Part shown: positions 19,272 to 28,263 of the stretch, piece by piece
Numbering within the stretch: position 1 is the stretch's first letter
How the letters are laid out: the number at the start of each line of letters is the position of its first letter
The notes under the pieces: generated by a model
The model's database searches: none
What the model was told of the DNA's origin: nothing
The model's input: only the letters and a program-made list of their open reading frames with translations
Source: CBDHFQ01 sp965262565
GTDB lineage: Bacteria > Bacteroidota > Bacteroidia > J057
Assembly: GCA_965262565.1 (NCBI GenBank)
Contig: CBDHFQ010000004.1
Coordinates: 124,001 to 188,000, forward strand
Direction of reading: 5' to 3'
Length of the DNA stretch: 64,000 bases
Program-made: the position numbers and the translations under genes

Positions 19272-20225
19272 TTACGCACTTTGATCTAAAATATCGCTTA
19301 CTTCCTTAGAAAGTAATTGGAATTGTGCCAGGGATACGAATTGATTAGCACGGATTTGGATTTCCGCTTCCTGAAGATTAACTAGGCGCTCCGGACCAAA
19401 CTTTTCGACACAAAAACTCGCCATAGCACTTCCATAGATCACAGCTCTTTTCATATTCTCAAATGTAATCTGGTTTGTTTGAGCAAGGTACCCCATAAAT
19501 CCTCCTGCGAAGGTATCTCCAGCACCGGTGGGATCATATACTTCCTCTAATAACAAACCTGGAGCAGAAAATAGTTCTGACTCACTGAATAATAATGCGC
19601 CGTGTTCTCCTTTTTTGATCACTACATAATCGGGACCCATATCCAGAATACGTGCTGCTGCCTTTTTTAATGAATATTCTCCAGATAGTTGACGCGCTTC
19701 CTCATCATTGACTAAAATCACATCTACCATACCAATAACTTCATCCAAACTCTCGCGGGCGGTATCCATCCAGTAATTCATCGTATCCATTCCGATAAAT
19801 TGAGGTCTTTTGGACATGCGCTCGATAACTTTCCGCTGAATGTCAGGAGTGAGATTTCCTAGAAACAAGAAATCGCTATCCTGATATGAATCTGGCACCT
19901 TGGGATCAAATTTTGCCAACACATTTAGGTCCGTCCGCAATGTATCCCGGGTATTCATATCATTGTGATATTTTCCTGCCCAAAAAAACGATTTATCATT
20001 AGGATCTTTTTCTACACCTTCTAACACTATGCCCTTTTTTTCCAGCATCTGCATGATTTCCTCTTCAAAATCATAGCCCACAATCGAAATCGCACGTACA
20101 GGATTGGTAAAATATGAAGCTGCCAGTGAAGCAAATGTAGCAGCTCCACCCAGAATTTTATCCGTCTTTCCAAAAGGAGTTTCAATGGCATCGAAGGCCA
20201 TCGATCCAACAATAATTAAACTCAT
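19272..20225 (-). CDS. PfkB-family carbohydrate/nucleoside kinase
   Basis: A ribokinase-fold kinase of about 317 residues. It starts SLIIVGSMAFDAIETPFG, has the first PfkB signature LGGAATFASLAASYF and the C-terminal signature DPTGAGDTFAGGFMGYLA with the catalytic Asp in GAGD. The substrate (sugar, adenosine or similar) cannot be told. An ATG at 20243 would add six residues; 20225 places the conserved first strand at the N-terminus. A 13-bp inverted repeat and a TATATTTG element lie upstream. Confidence 0.88.
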   Translation of the reverse strand: MSLIIVGSMAFDAIETPFGKTDKILGGAATFASLAASYFTNPVRAISIVGYDFEEEIMQMLEKKGIVLEGVEKDPNDKSFFWAGKYHNDMNTRDTLRTDLNVLAKFDPKVPDSYQDSDFLFLGNLTPDIQRKVIERMSKRPQFIGMDTMNYWMDTARESLDEVIGMVDVILVNDEEARQLSGEYSLKKAAARILDMGPDYVVIKKGEHGALLFSESELFSAPGLLLEEVYDPTGAGDTFAGGFMGYLAQTNQITFENMKRAVIYGSAMASFCVEKFGPERLVNLQEAEIQIRANQFVSLAQFQLLSKEVSDILDQSA

Positions 20226-20287
20226 AAGTGAAATTTTGCTCAATTAAAGGAAATTTACCGTAAATCACTTGGTTTTATCCCCTAATT

Positions 20288-20351
20288 GTTACCTTCCAAA
20301 TATATCCCAGGCGTAAGAATTAAATGACTCTTTGCCTTTTTGGAAGGTAAC
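20288..20351. repeat. Long-armed inverted repeat between two minus-strand genes
   Basis: Perfect 13-bp arms GTTACCTTCCAAA (20288-20300) and TTTGGAAGGTAAC (20339-20351) enclose 38 bases, with a further AGGC/GCCT match inside. It lies after the stop of the 20378 gene and before the PfkB gene. On the minus strand one arm carries TATATTTG (20297-20304), a possible -7 element for the PfkB gene. It may be a terminator-like cruciform or a tiny element relic. Confidence 0.5.
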
Positions 20352-20377
20352 TTGTATCCTCCAGGAACGAGATCTTT

Positions 20378-22222
20378 CTACCTAGGCTCATAAAGTACCA
20401 CCTCCACATCATCTACGAATACTTCTCCTGTTGCTCCTGGATTCCATACAAATACTTGAAGAGTATCCTCGGAGCGAAATGTTTTTGGCAGCCTGACTTC
20501 ATAAGTAACTTCATGCCACGTCCAGGGATCTGTTAGTCGTTGGAGCTTCACCCTTCTGGAATAAGGACCTTTGTCGGGACGAGTATATTCTGTTACAAAT
20601 TGGGCCATTTCGTATTCGTTCCAAACCATGTAAGTGAAAAAAATCTTTGCTTTTACTCCTACCCAACTTCCAGGAGCGGGAGCTAACTTACCAAAACTAA
20701 TCTTAAAGGCAGGACTAAAAGGCGTCTGTTTATTTACCTGAAAAGATTGCTTACCGCTATGGGCATATTGCGTGGAAATCCCGAAAAGGGAATCTTGCTC
20801 AAAATCGTTTTGATGGATAGTTCGAACATTCATCCGATCTTTTCGCTTTAGTTCTCGCTTCAGATCCAGGTATTTTTTATCTGCTTTGTCAGGATTCGTA
20901 TTTCCCAAGATCTTCCAATAATACAATTTTGTCAATCCCTCTGCTCGCCATCCCCCGTTAGGTGCGTGAGATTGCCAATGCATCACCAAATTAATATCTA
21001 TGCAAAAAACGATAAAGGCAATAGTAATTACCTTCAGCCAGGTATTGTTCCAGGCATATGTCAGATAAGCTCCTAAAGCAAAAGTAAGTAGGGCGTAGGA
21101 TTGTACCAATGGTCTTGCGCCTAATCCTCCGCCATACCACCACACTTCCCAACTAAACACTACATATAAATTGATAAGAAAAAAGAAGAAGATTGCCCAA
21201 AAGATATGCTTCTGCTGTTGGTACAAAAACGGCAATCCAATCAACGCTAATATCATCACAGGCGTATATAACAGCCAGCCCTTCTGATAACTAAAAATAC
21301 CACTCCATAGGTGTGGGGACAACCAGTCAAATCCAAATTCACCATAACTGTAAAATAGCCATTGACCCGAATAAATTTTCCAGTAGGTCAGTTGAACAAA
21401 TCCCATCAATATAACCCCTATTGCCAGAATTAATACATCTTTCCATCTAGATAGGAGAAGAGATATCTTATCCTGAAGACTTTGACGGTCGTATATACCC
21501 CAAAAAACAGGGATAAGACTAATCATTAATTCAGTAGGTCTGACGATGGTCGCTAATCCGATAGTCAAACCTAACCCAAAGGCAGTGAATGGATGAGGTC
21601 GTTCATGCCATTTTTGAGAAAGCCATAACACCACTACAAAAAGGGTAAACAGGAAGTTATGGGTATAGGCAGAATCAATAGCCACATAATTGAGGTAATT
21701 GGTAGCTAATATGAGGATCGCCAGAGTAATAGCAACAATGTGATCTTTAAAATATCTAAGTAGCAAGTGCCTGAGTAAAAAAAGTCCAATAATGGCATAA
21801 ATGATGCACCCTATATGAATCCAGAATTGGTAGGGAATAGAAAAGCCGTCTTGGGGATAAGCTAATATGCCAGCTGAGAAATGAGCGATGACGAACCAGG
21901 GCAAATAAGCTACTGCCATTCCTATAGGATACTTCATTATATATTTGTCATTTTCCAATCTGGTCGCCTGATGAAAATCCCCCGAAGGTCGATAAGTATT
22001 CATGATCTCTTCTATAAATCCGAGTTCACCCAGGTCATCATAAATAAAGGCTGCCGGAAGATATAGATAATAGCCAAATACATCCCAACTGATCGTAGCA
22101 TGGGTTTGCTCGTAATAAAAACGAGGAAATATAAAAGCTACTCTAATAAGGATATAACTCAAAATAAGGAGGGTAGATAGGGAGTAAACTTTTTTTGTCT
22201 CAAAGGTAGTTGAAAGGCTCAT
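20378..22222 (-). CDS. Polytopic GT-C-like membrane protein with C-terminal beta domain
   Basis: 614 residues. The first 430 form roughly ten or eleven hydrophobic helices in the pattern of polyprenyl-phosphate-dependent sugar transferases, with acidic residues in the first periplasmic loop (ISWDVFGYYLYLPAAFIYDD). Family members usually carry catalytic acids there. Residues from about 470 to 614 are a non-membrane beta-sandwich resembling a carbohydrate-binding module (WVGVKAKIFF, TWHEVTYEVRLP, FVDDVEVVLYEP). The divergent GT2 gene 236 bp away could supply the lipid-linked sugar, but that is inference. The in-between stretch shows nothing else. Confidence 0.72.
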   Translation of the reverse strand: MSLSTTFETKKVYSLSTLLILSYILIRVAFIFPRFYYEQTHATISWDVFGYYLYLPAAFIYDDLGELGFIEEIMNTYRPSGDFHQATRLENDKYIMKYPIGMAVAYLPWFVIAHFSAGILAYPQDGFSIPYQFWIHIGCIIYAIIGLFLLRHLLLRYFKDHIVAITLAILILATNYLNYVAIDSAYTHNFLFTLFVVVLWLSQKWHERPHPFTAFGLGLTIGLATIVRPTELMISLIPVFWGIYDRQSLQDKISLLLSRWKDVLILAIGVILMGFVQLTYWKIYSGQWLFYSYGEFGFDWLSPHLWSGIFSYQKGWLLYTPVMILALIGLPFLYQQQKHIFWAIFFFFLINLYVVFSWEVWWYGGGLGARPLVQSYALLTFALGAYLTYAWNNTWLKVITIAFIVFCIDINLVMHWQSHAPNGGWRAEGLTKLYYWKILGNTNPDKADKKYLDLKRELKRKDRMNVRTIHQNDFEQDSLFGISTQYAHSGKQSFQVNKQTPFSPAFKISFGKLAPAPGSWVGVKAKIFFTYMVWNEYEMAQFVTEYTRPDKGPYSRRVKLQRLTDPWTWHEVTYEVRLPKTFRSEDTLQVFVWNPGATGEVFVDDVEVVLYEPR

Positions 22223-22458
22223 GGATTGCTGAAAAGTAATAGTTTCCTATGAAGTTACTTATTCCACCTTTATGGACAAAGTATTAGAGACATGGGAGTC
22301 AGTTGATCCATATAGTCGAATAAAAGAAGTAGTCTATGAATCCAATGATCTATGATGGATGGGCCATAGCATATTACTGAATTCGTCTGCTTTTTTGTAG
22401 CTTTATTCACTATTAGACCCGATAAGAGGGCGCACTACTAATTAACCCTACGCTTGGA

Positions 22459-23187
22459 ATGAATGATCGAATAAAGAAGTTGTCCGTGATTATTCCCGCT
22501 TACAATGAGGAGAGGACTATTCAAAAAATATTGGAGAAAGTGAGTAAGGTGACATTGATTGCGGATATAGAGAAAGAAATCATTGTGGTGAATGACTGTT
22601 CGAAGGATGAGACCGTGCAAAAAGTGGATGCTTTCATGAATCGCTATCAAGATATTGACATTCAATTGTTGCATCATAAAGTCAATAAAGGAAAGGGAGC
22701 TGCCCTGCATACAGGGATTTCTGCTGCTACGGGGGAGTTTCTCATTGTACAGGATGCGGATTTGGAATACGATCCCGAGGAGTATAATTTATTGTTAAAA
22801 CCTATTATCGATGGGTTTGCGGATGTCGTCTTTGGTTCCAGATTTAGAGGAGGAGCAGCACACAGGATTCTGTTTTTTTGGCACTCTTTAGGGAACAAAT
22901 TTCTCACTTTCCTTTCCAATATGTTCACTAATCTCAACCTAACGGATATGGAAACCTGCTATAAGTTGATACATACCCCTACCATTCAAGGGCTGACATT
23001 AAAAGAGAAGCGCTTCGGATTTGAGCCTGAGGTTACAGCTAAATTGGCTAAAGTTTCTGGAATCAGGATTTATGAAGTGGGAATTTCCTATTATGGAAGA
23101 ACTTATCAGGAAGGGAAGAAGATCAACTGGAAAGATGGTTTTAGAGCGATTTATTGTATAGTGAAATATGGATGGTTTTCGAAATAG
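22459..23187 (+). CDS. Glycosyltransferase family 2 (polyprenyl-phosphate sugar transferase-like)
   Basis: A 242-residue GT-A enzyme. The start KLSVIIPAYNEERTI, IVVNDCSKDETVQ, KGKGAALHTGI and the metal-binding VQDADLEYDPEEY are those of dolichol/undecaprenyl-phosphate mannose or glucose synthases. FGSRF, DMETCYKL and KRFGFEPEVTAKL complete the pattern. It has no membrane helices of its own. It is divergent from the GT-C-like gene, a likely partner. The sugar is not predictable. Confidence 0.9.
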   Translation: MNDRIKKLSVIIPAYNEERTIQKILEKVSKVTLIADIEKEIIVVNDCSKDETVQKVDAFMNRYQDIDIQLLHHKVNKGKGAALHTGISAATGEFLIVQDADLEYDPEEYNLLLKPIIDGFADVVFGSRFRGGAAHRILFFWHSLGNKFLTFLSNMFTNLNLTDMETCYKLIHTPTIQGLTLKEKRFGFEPEVTAKLAKVSGIRIYEVGISYYGRTYQEGKKINWKDGFRAIYCIVKYGWFSK

Positions 23188-23273
23188 GAGCAGGAAGTTT
23201 TGTACCAATGGGTCAAGACTAATATGCTGAATAATAAGTCAATATGTATACATTTAATTAAACTCTACTGACT

Positions 23274-23528
23274 ATGGCCGTAATTGTTGAAAAAAAGAAA
23301 ACAGGAAGACGCTACATCTATTTGGGAAGTGGATTCGGTATGGACAAAGATAGACAATCCAATTCTATTTTAGGCAGCTTAGGATCGTTCGACATCGAAG
23401 AAATAGATAAATTAATCTGTGTGTGCGATGAATCTGGAACCCTGGAATGGATAGAATCTGATGAATTGAAAGTTATCGAAGTAAATGGGGAAAATCCTGC
23501 AAATGTGTTAGCGAGATACAACGCTTAA
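23274..23528 (+). CDS. Small conserved-looking protein, unknown function
   Basis: 84 residues, acidic, no signal peptide and no membrane segment. It reads as a compact beta fold (RRYIYLGSGFGM, KLICVCDESGTLEWIESDEL, KVIEVNG). The start ATG 23274 is the only good one. Codon use resembles the neighbours, and it fills an otherwise empty gap between the GT2 gene and the DUF1287 gene, so I think it is real. No family recognised. Confidence 0.6.
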   Translation: MAVIVEKKKTGRRYIYLGSGFGMDKDRQSNSILGSLGSFDIEEIDKLICVCDESGTLEWIESDELKVIEVNGENPANVLARYNA

Positions 23529-23606
23529 TTTTTTTGTCCCAGGATACAAGCAGATAAATAAGTCTTTGATTTACAATACTGAAGCTAAAAATGGTATGCC
23601 TATGTT

Positions 23607-24242
23607 ATGGAAATTGTGCATAGCGGTACTCTATTTAGTGTGAAGCAATTATTTTTATGTACATATGCGCTGATAGGAATTACCTTTAGCCTTTACTGTC
23701 AACAGCATTTCTATCATAGATTGGCCGATTCAGCTCTGGTCCTTAGCTATCAATCTGTCACCTATGATCCGTCCTATTTTTCCATTCCCTATCCCAATGG
23801 GGATGTTCCTGCCGATAAAGGAGTTTGTACAGATGTCATTATTCGAGCTTATCGGAAAGTTGGGATAGATTTACAGCAGTTGGTCCATGAAGACATGACC
23901 GCCCATTTTTCCAGCTATCCACAGAAATGGGGACTAAGAAGGCCTGATCCAAATATTGATCATAGACGAGTTCCCAACTTGATGACATTTTTCGAGCGTC
24001 AGGGGGCTTCCAGGATAATCTCCACTTGTGCAGAAGACTATTTACCTGGAGATGTTGTTTGTTGGAACCTCAAAGGAGGGATGACCCACATGGGCCTCAT
24101 TACCCATCAATTATCTTCAGACGGAGAGCGACACTTAGTGATACACAATATCGGTCGAGGGCAAGTTGTCGAGGATTGTTTATTTGATGTTAAGATTATT
24201 GGGCATTATAGATTTGGAGCTAAAAGGGGCATAACTCCTTAG
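23607..24242 (+). CDS. DUF1287 domain protein (NlpC/P60-like fold), exported
   Basis: 211 residues; hydrophobic segment at about 12-32, then the DUF1287 core: PYPNGDVPADKGVCTDVIIRAYRKVG (Cys near residue 80), DMTAHFSSYPQKWGLRRPDPNIDHRRVPNL, PGDVVCWNL, THMGLI and VIHNIGRG. The Cys-His arrangement is that of a cysteine-peptidase-like fold, so it may cleave cell-wall peptides, but this is not established. The first in-frame ATG is 23607; starts just after it would shorten the N-terminus by a few residues. Confidence 0.85.
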   Translation: MEIVHSGTLFSVKQLFLCTYALIGITFSLYCQQHFYHRLADSALVLSYQSVTYDPSYFSIPYPNGDVPADKGVCTDVIIRAYRKVGIDLQQLVHEDMTAHFSSYPQKWGLRRPDPNIDHRRVPNLMTFFERQGASRIISTCAEDYLPGDVVCWNLKGGMTHMGLITHQLSSDGERHLVIHNIGRGQVVEDCLFDVKIIGHYRFGAKRGITP

Positions 24243-24295
24243 CTATCTGATCCCACAAATGCGGAAGGAGATATGTTTGTAGCTGTGAATGCTTA

Positions 24296-24317
24296 AGGGG
24301 AAGATCCCCTGGGGGAT
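24296..24317. other. Two overlapping short hairpins between convergent genes
   Basis: AGGGGA (24296-24301) can pair with TCCCCT (24305-24310), or ATCCCC (24304-24309) with GGGGAT (24312-24317). The C-rich arm is shared, so only one can form at a time. It lies between the ends of the DUF1287 gene and the NuiA-like gene. Probably a terminator region for one of them. Confidence 0.3.
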
Positions 24318-24411
24318 TATTTCAGGAAAAAGAGAAGGCTGATGTTAGATGTGCATGGCACATGATGGCCTTAGGTTATCCCTTTCCTTTAATTCTAAGA
24401 ACCTATATGTT

Positions 24412-25218
24412 TTACGTCCAAACCACAAAGGAGGAAAATCCTGCTAAATCGCCATCAAGTCCCATACCTACCACGTATACGGGATGGTTGGATTCAAACA
24501 CAGGATTAAAATCTTCTCCACGTATGATAACTGTGAAGTCTCTGAGGTTTTCTTGCATAAGCTCGACGACGGATCTGGCACGATCTCCAAGCCCCAACGC
24601 TACATGATAATCTATAAAGCTTAGAAGTACTCTTTCAGCAGGATCAAAACGTGATATTTCGCTTTCCATCGTATCTGGAGCCAGGCCTAAGGCTTTTGTA
24701 AAAGAATCAGGAGTTAATAGGCTGACGGGATGCTCCAAGAAGAACGTTTCGATGGGGATAGCAGCTTCAGAACCATAATCATCAAACACAAGTCCTTCCG
24801 TTAGTGGGGCAATTTGTTCACTTACTTCTTGAGGACTAAGGATTACGTTTTCCGCTGTGTATCTGATAAGCTCCATCGCCAACGGGTAGGCAAAATCACT
24901 AATTTGAGCAATTTTCTGGATCGTGTGCGATGTGAAGCTTGATTTGATTTCAACATGAGGGATGATCTGATCTTGAATAAAGGAAATTCCAGTATCAATG
25001 ACCTCTCTGGTTACACGCATTCTTGGCTTGTTCTCTAATTTGAAGAGAAAACCATAGAAGAATTCTAGAAATCTTCTTCTAAGTGGATCTTCTGTTTGTT
25101 GAAGCAATTGCTTCAGATCAGCGCGACTGACCATCCCATCTCCGTTTGCCGCAGATAGTAAGGTGGTTCGAGTATCTTCCAGTGTATTTAAAAGATCATT
25201 AATAGTTATAAGTGCCAT
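24412..25218 (-). CDS. EF-hand-like plus nuclease A inhibitor (NuiA)-like protein
   Basis: 268 residues, no signal peptide. Residues 23-34 (AANGDGMVSRAD) form an EF-hand-like loop whose first calcium ligand is Ala instead of Asp. Residues about 133-268 follow the NuiA family layout: PLTEGLVF, then PIETFFLEHP, LTPDSFTKALGLAPDT, a helix VVELMQENLRDFTV, and the end PVYVVGMGLDGDLAGFSSFVVWT. In NuiA the end reads VYIVGKT-xG-LAGLxTxxVET. NuiA of Anabaena inhibits the sugar-nonspecific nuclease NucA. The assignment is by motif memory; the middle (60-130) is a helical linker. The fusion is unusual. Confidence 0.6.
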   Translation of the reverse strand: MALITINDLLNTLEDTRTTLLSAANGDGMVSRADLKQLLQQTEDPLRRRFLEFFYGFLFKLENKPRMRVTREVIDTGISFIQDQIIPHVEIKSSFTSHTIQKIAQISDFAYPLAMELIRYTAENVILSPQEVSEQIAPLTEGLVFDDYGSEAAIPIETFFLEHPVSLLTPDSFTKALGLAPDTMESEISRFDPAERVLLSFIDYHVALGLGDRARSVVELMQENLRDFTVIIRGEDFNPVFESNHPVYVVGMGLDGDLAGFSSFVVWT

Positions 25219-25288
25219 AGATAAGATAAATGAGATATTTTCGGGATTAATATACTATTTTTTAACACAGATATTCTTCACCATTTCA

Positions 25289-27064
25289 TTATAGAGAACG
25301 CTTATTTTTTGCTTGTTTTAGCCTTATACGCCATATGATAAACAATACTACACAAATGAGTATTCCAATTAAAAAAGGTATCACTGGTTTAAGTAATTCA
25401 ACATACGATTTTCTAGTAACCTCTCTCTCCGCGGAATAACCTTTAGGCATCTCAATCACTCCCACCCTTACCGAATAATCTTGGTATTCTGATAACAATT
25501 GTTGAAAAAGACCTGGATGCACAGAAGCGAGATCATTTGTCTCTCCAGGATCACTCGGTAAATGATACAAATGCCAAGTATTATCGCCGTAGGGAATATT
25601 GTTCTTGACAATCTTATATCCATTTAAAAAGTAGGCTGAACTGTTACCAGATTCCAACCCCACTCCTTCATTCTTGCCATAAATAGATTGGTTGGGATCA
25701 GTAATATGAGGTAACATACTTTTACCTGTAATGGGGACATAGCCTTCATTAGCTGAAGTAGAAAGCCCTACTATATCGTAAATAGTGGGAGCAATATCAG
25801 TGAAAAAGCAAAAGGTATCGGACTTAACATCTTGGGGTATATGTTGACCACTCATAATGAATGGAACCCGTAAACCGCCTTCTCCCGTGTAATATTTAAA
25901 ATAAGAGAAAGGAGAAGCCATGGCATTTGCAAATTCAGGTCCAGTGGCTCCATAAAATCCTTTGTCCCCGTATTTGTCCAGATCGTGATGGTATCCTTGT
26001 TTTAGCGCCCATTTCAATACTGTACTATGATATTCTGCCCCTTCCGGTCCATTATCAGAAGTGACGATAAAAATCGTGTTATCCATCAATCCTTCTTCTG
26101 TCAAATAGTTAATATAGCGTCCTATATGGAAATCCATGGCCTCCAACATTCCAGCTGTAACTGCCATATCAGTGATGTAAACTTCTTGTTCCTCTTTACT
26201 TAGTTCCTCCCATTTTCTGAATTGAGGGAAGACATTATTTAGCTTGGCATCTTGAGGAATGAGTCCCAGTTCTTTTGCTAGTTCATATCGCGTAATGCGA
26301 AGGTTATCCCATCCCTCTACATAAGTTTCGAGATAATGATCTACGAACTCTTTGGGCGCTTGTATGGGAGCATGAATGGCCTGAAAGGCGATGTAGGAAA
26401 AGAATGGATGATCCTTGTTTTTTTCTTCTTGATGGAATGATATGGTTTTGTCGATGTAGGTTTTTGAGGAATAAAAATCATTGGGAAGATCGACCTCAGT
26501 TCCATCAGCATACCATTGGGCCGTGGTTTTCATCGGCAAATACCCCTGGGCTTTATAATTATTGGCACCAGAAGCTCCCAGAATAAAAGAACGGTCAAAT
26601 CCTCTTTTGGTAGGTAGCGTATGTTCATCATGTCCCAAGTGCCATTTTCCCGTCGCGTAAGTATTGTAATTTAATTCTTTTAAGCGAGTAGCAATAGTTT
26701 GTACCCGTTTGTTCAATACCCCAGCATAGCCGGGTTTACTTTGAAATTCTTTGGGAAGCATTTCTGGTAAATTGGCTACGCCGGCTAAATGACTATCCGA
26801 ACCTGTCATCAGCATCGCTCTGGAAGGAGCACATGCCGGAGAAGCATGCATATTAGTGAACATCATCCCATTCTTCGCCAACCTATCAATATTAGGCGTA
26901 CGAGCTTCACCGCCATAAGCACCAAAATCCATTAATCCCGAGTCATCTACCAATATTAATACAATATTGGGTGTGTGCTTCGTAGTATCACTTTGGGCGA
27001 AAATAACATCACTTAACCCGATAACACTCAGAAAAATGCATAAATATCTATGTAAAGAATTCAT
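25289..27064 (-). CDS. Exported, membrane-anchored sulfatase
   Basis: 591 residues. Signal peptide 1-24, then the alkaline-phosphatase-superfamily sulfatase core: NIVLILVDDSG (metal Asp pair), the formylglycine motif C78-A-P-S-R in SPACAPSRAMLMTG, ATGKWHLGHDEHTLPTKRGFD, and IFIVTSDNGPEG (metal Asp-Asn). A single hydrophobic helix at about 557-580 with a basic tail anchors it. It hydrolyses sulfate esters, probably of polysaccharides. It needs a maturation enzyme, which is not in the window. It starts 5 bp after the DJ-1-like gene, so the two are co-transcribed. Confidence 0.93.
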   Translation of the reverse strand: MNSLHRYLCIFLSVIGLSDVIFAQSDTTKHTPNIVLILVDDSGLMDFGAYGGEARTPNIDRLAKNGMMFTNMHASPACAPSRAMLMTGSDSHLAGVANLPEMLPKEFQSKPGYAGVLNKRVQTIATRLKELNYNTYATGKWHLGHDEHTLPTKRGFDRSFILGASGANNYKAQGYLPMKTTAQWYADGTEVDLPNDFYSSKTYIDKTISFHQEEKNKDHPFFSYIAFQAIHAPIQAPKEFVDHYLETYVEGWDNLRITRYELAKELGLIPQDAKLNNVFPQFRKWEELSKEEQEVYITDMAVTAGMLEAMDFHIGRYINYLTEEGLMDNTIFIVTSDNGPEGAEYHSTVLKWALKQGYHHDLDKYGDKGFYGATGPEFANAMASPFSYFKYYTGEGGLRVPFIMSGQHIPQDVKSDTFCFFTDIAPTIYDIVGLSTSANEGYVPITGKSMLPHITDPNQSIYGKNEGVGLESGNSSAYFLNGYKIVKNNIPYGDNTWHLYHLPSDPGETNDLASVHPGLFQQLLSEYQDYSVRVGVIEMPKGYSAEREVTRKSYVELLKPVIPFLIGILICVVLFIIWRIRLKQAKNKRSL

Positions 27065-27069
27065 CTCTA

Positions 27070-27924
27070 TTACAGTTGTTCATTTAAGACTTGCATAATC
27101 AATTGGGCTGTTTCGTGGCTAGAGTTTTGATTTTGGCCCGTAATAAAGCGTTTTTCCTCATCAATAACGGTAAGGGTAGCGAAGGGATCTACAATTTTAT
27201 GATTAGCCTTGTAGTTAGCACCTGATTTTTTTAATTCCTCCTCTGGGTGCTTCGGGGTAAATTCAATACCAAATTGTTGTAATTGTTTTTGAGTTACTCC
27301 TGTCATCGTTCTTCCCTTTACCAGATAATCTCCATTTTTGTCTTTGGCTTCCGTAAATGCTAATGCTCCATGGCAAACACTTCCGAAAAGTACATCTGAA
27401 TTATAATAGGCATCGGATACCTTCTCTGCAACGATGTCGGAAGCCATGTCGTATGCCGCTCCCCAACCACCAGCAAAGAAAACGACATCGTATTCTTTGA
27501 TATCTATATCTTTAATTGGAATAGAATTTTTCACCTTGGCCTTAAAAGCCTCATCTTCTAAATATCTTTTATCTTGATCCGACTTTAGAGCATATTTGAA
27601 AGAAAAAGGATCAATAGGAATTTCTCCCCCCTTAATACTGGCTACATCTACTTCCATATTGGCATCATAGAATTCATAATAAGGTATGGTCATCTCAGAG
27701 GCAAATACGCCTGTCGCCGGACCGTCTGTTTCGCCGGGCTTATTCAAAACACCGTGACTGGTGGTTACAACGAGCGCCTTCTTGCCATTTAGCTGGAATA
27801 CTTCACCCTCATAATCAGGATGGAAGCCAAAAGATTTGAGAATGGAAGGCATTGCAATGACTACCAAACAAAGTAGTCCTATCATACTTGCTACCAGGAA
27901 AAATAACGTACGCTTGTTTTTCAT
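27070..27924 (-). CDS. DJ-1/PfpI-family protein with N-terminal membrane anchor
   Basis: 284 residues. A hydrophobic segment at 6-28 is followed by a class I glutamine-amidotransferase-like fold. The nucleophile elbow GSVCHGALAF carries the cysteine; VVFFAGGWGAAYDM and VTTSHGVL are the neighbouring loops, and MTGVTQKQLQQFG and GQNQNSSHETAQLI follow the Hsp31/glyoxalase III-like branch. Such proteins act as protein/aldehyde repair enzymes or chaperones. I chose ATG 27924 (MKNKRTLFF). It is upstream of the sulfatase gene with a 5-bp gap. Confidence 0.85.
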   Translation of the reverse strand: MKNKRTLFFLVASMIGLLCLVVIAMPSILKSFGFHPDYEGEVFQLNGKKALVVTTSHGVLNKPGETDGPATGVFASEMTIPYYEFYDANMEVDVASIKGGEIPIDPFSFKYALKSDQDKRYLEDEAFKAKVKNSIPIKDIDIKEYDVVFFAGGWGAAYDMASDIVAEKVSDAYYNSDVLFGSVCHGALAFTEAKDKNGDYLVKGRTMTGVTQKQLQQFGIEFTPKHPEEELKKSGANYKANHKIVDPFATLTVIDEEKRFITGQNQNSSHETAQLIMQVLNEQL

Positions 27925-28077
27925 GATTTTTAGAATTATAAAATTAAACAAAGCACTATGTTCAACTACAGTAAAGATAATTTAGAAAGTATTGCAGAAA
28001 CGCTAATGTATATGAAGATTGTTACCGACAGGGAGCACTATTATTTAATATAAGTCATATTGGACCTACTAAAATGA

Positions 28078-28263
28078 ATGAGCATATATTACATCTCCCT
28101 TATCTCCCCAATCGAGGAGGATGAATCCCCATTGATCATTGAGCCGATTGCTATTACTTTTGGTACCTTACTTGTAATCGTATTTTTTGTTTTTGTGATC
28201 TTCTTTCTATGTAAAAATATGTTAATCCAGAAAGAAGCAACAATAACAAAAGATAATAAATGA
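28078..28263 (+). CDS. Possible small single-pass membrane protein
   Basis: 61 residues: an acidic N-terminal part (SPIEEDESPLIIEP), one strong helix (FGTLLVIVFFVFVIFFLC) and a basic tail. It is divergent from the DJ-1 gene. No family is recognised and the evidence is only the plausible membrane topology, so it may be spurious. Confidence 0.35.
   Translation: MSIYYISLISPIEEDESPLIIEPIAITFGTLLVIVFFVFVIFFLCKNMLIQKEATITKDNK

Noticed and set aside
22201..22208. CAAAGGTA, a -7 element on the minus strand
   Set aside because: It lies inside the coding part of the GT-C-like gene, downstream of its start.
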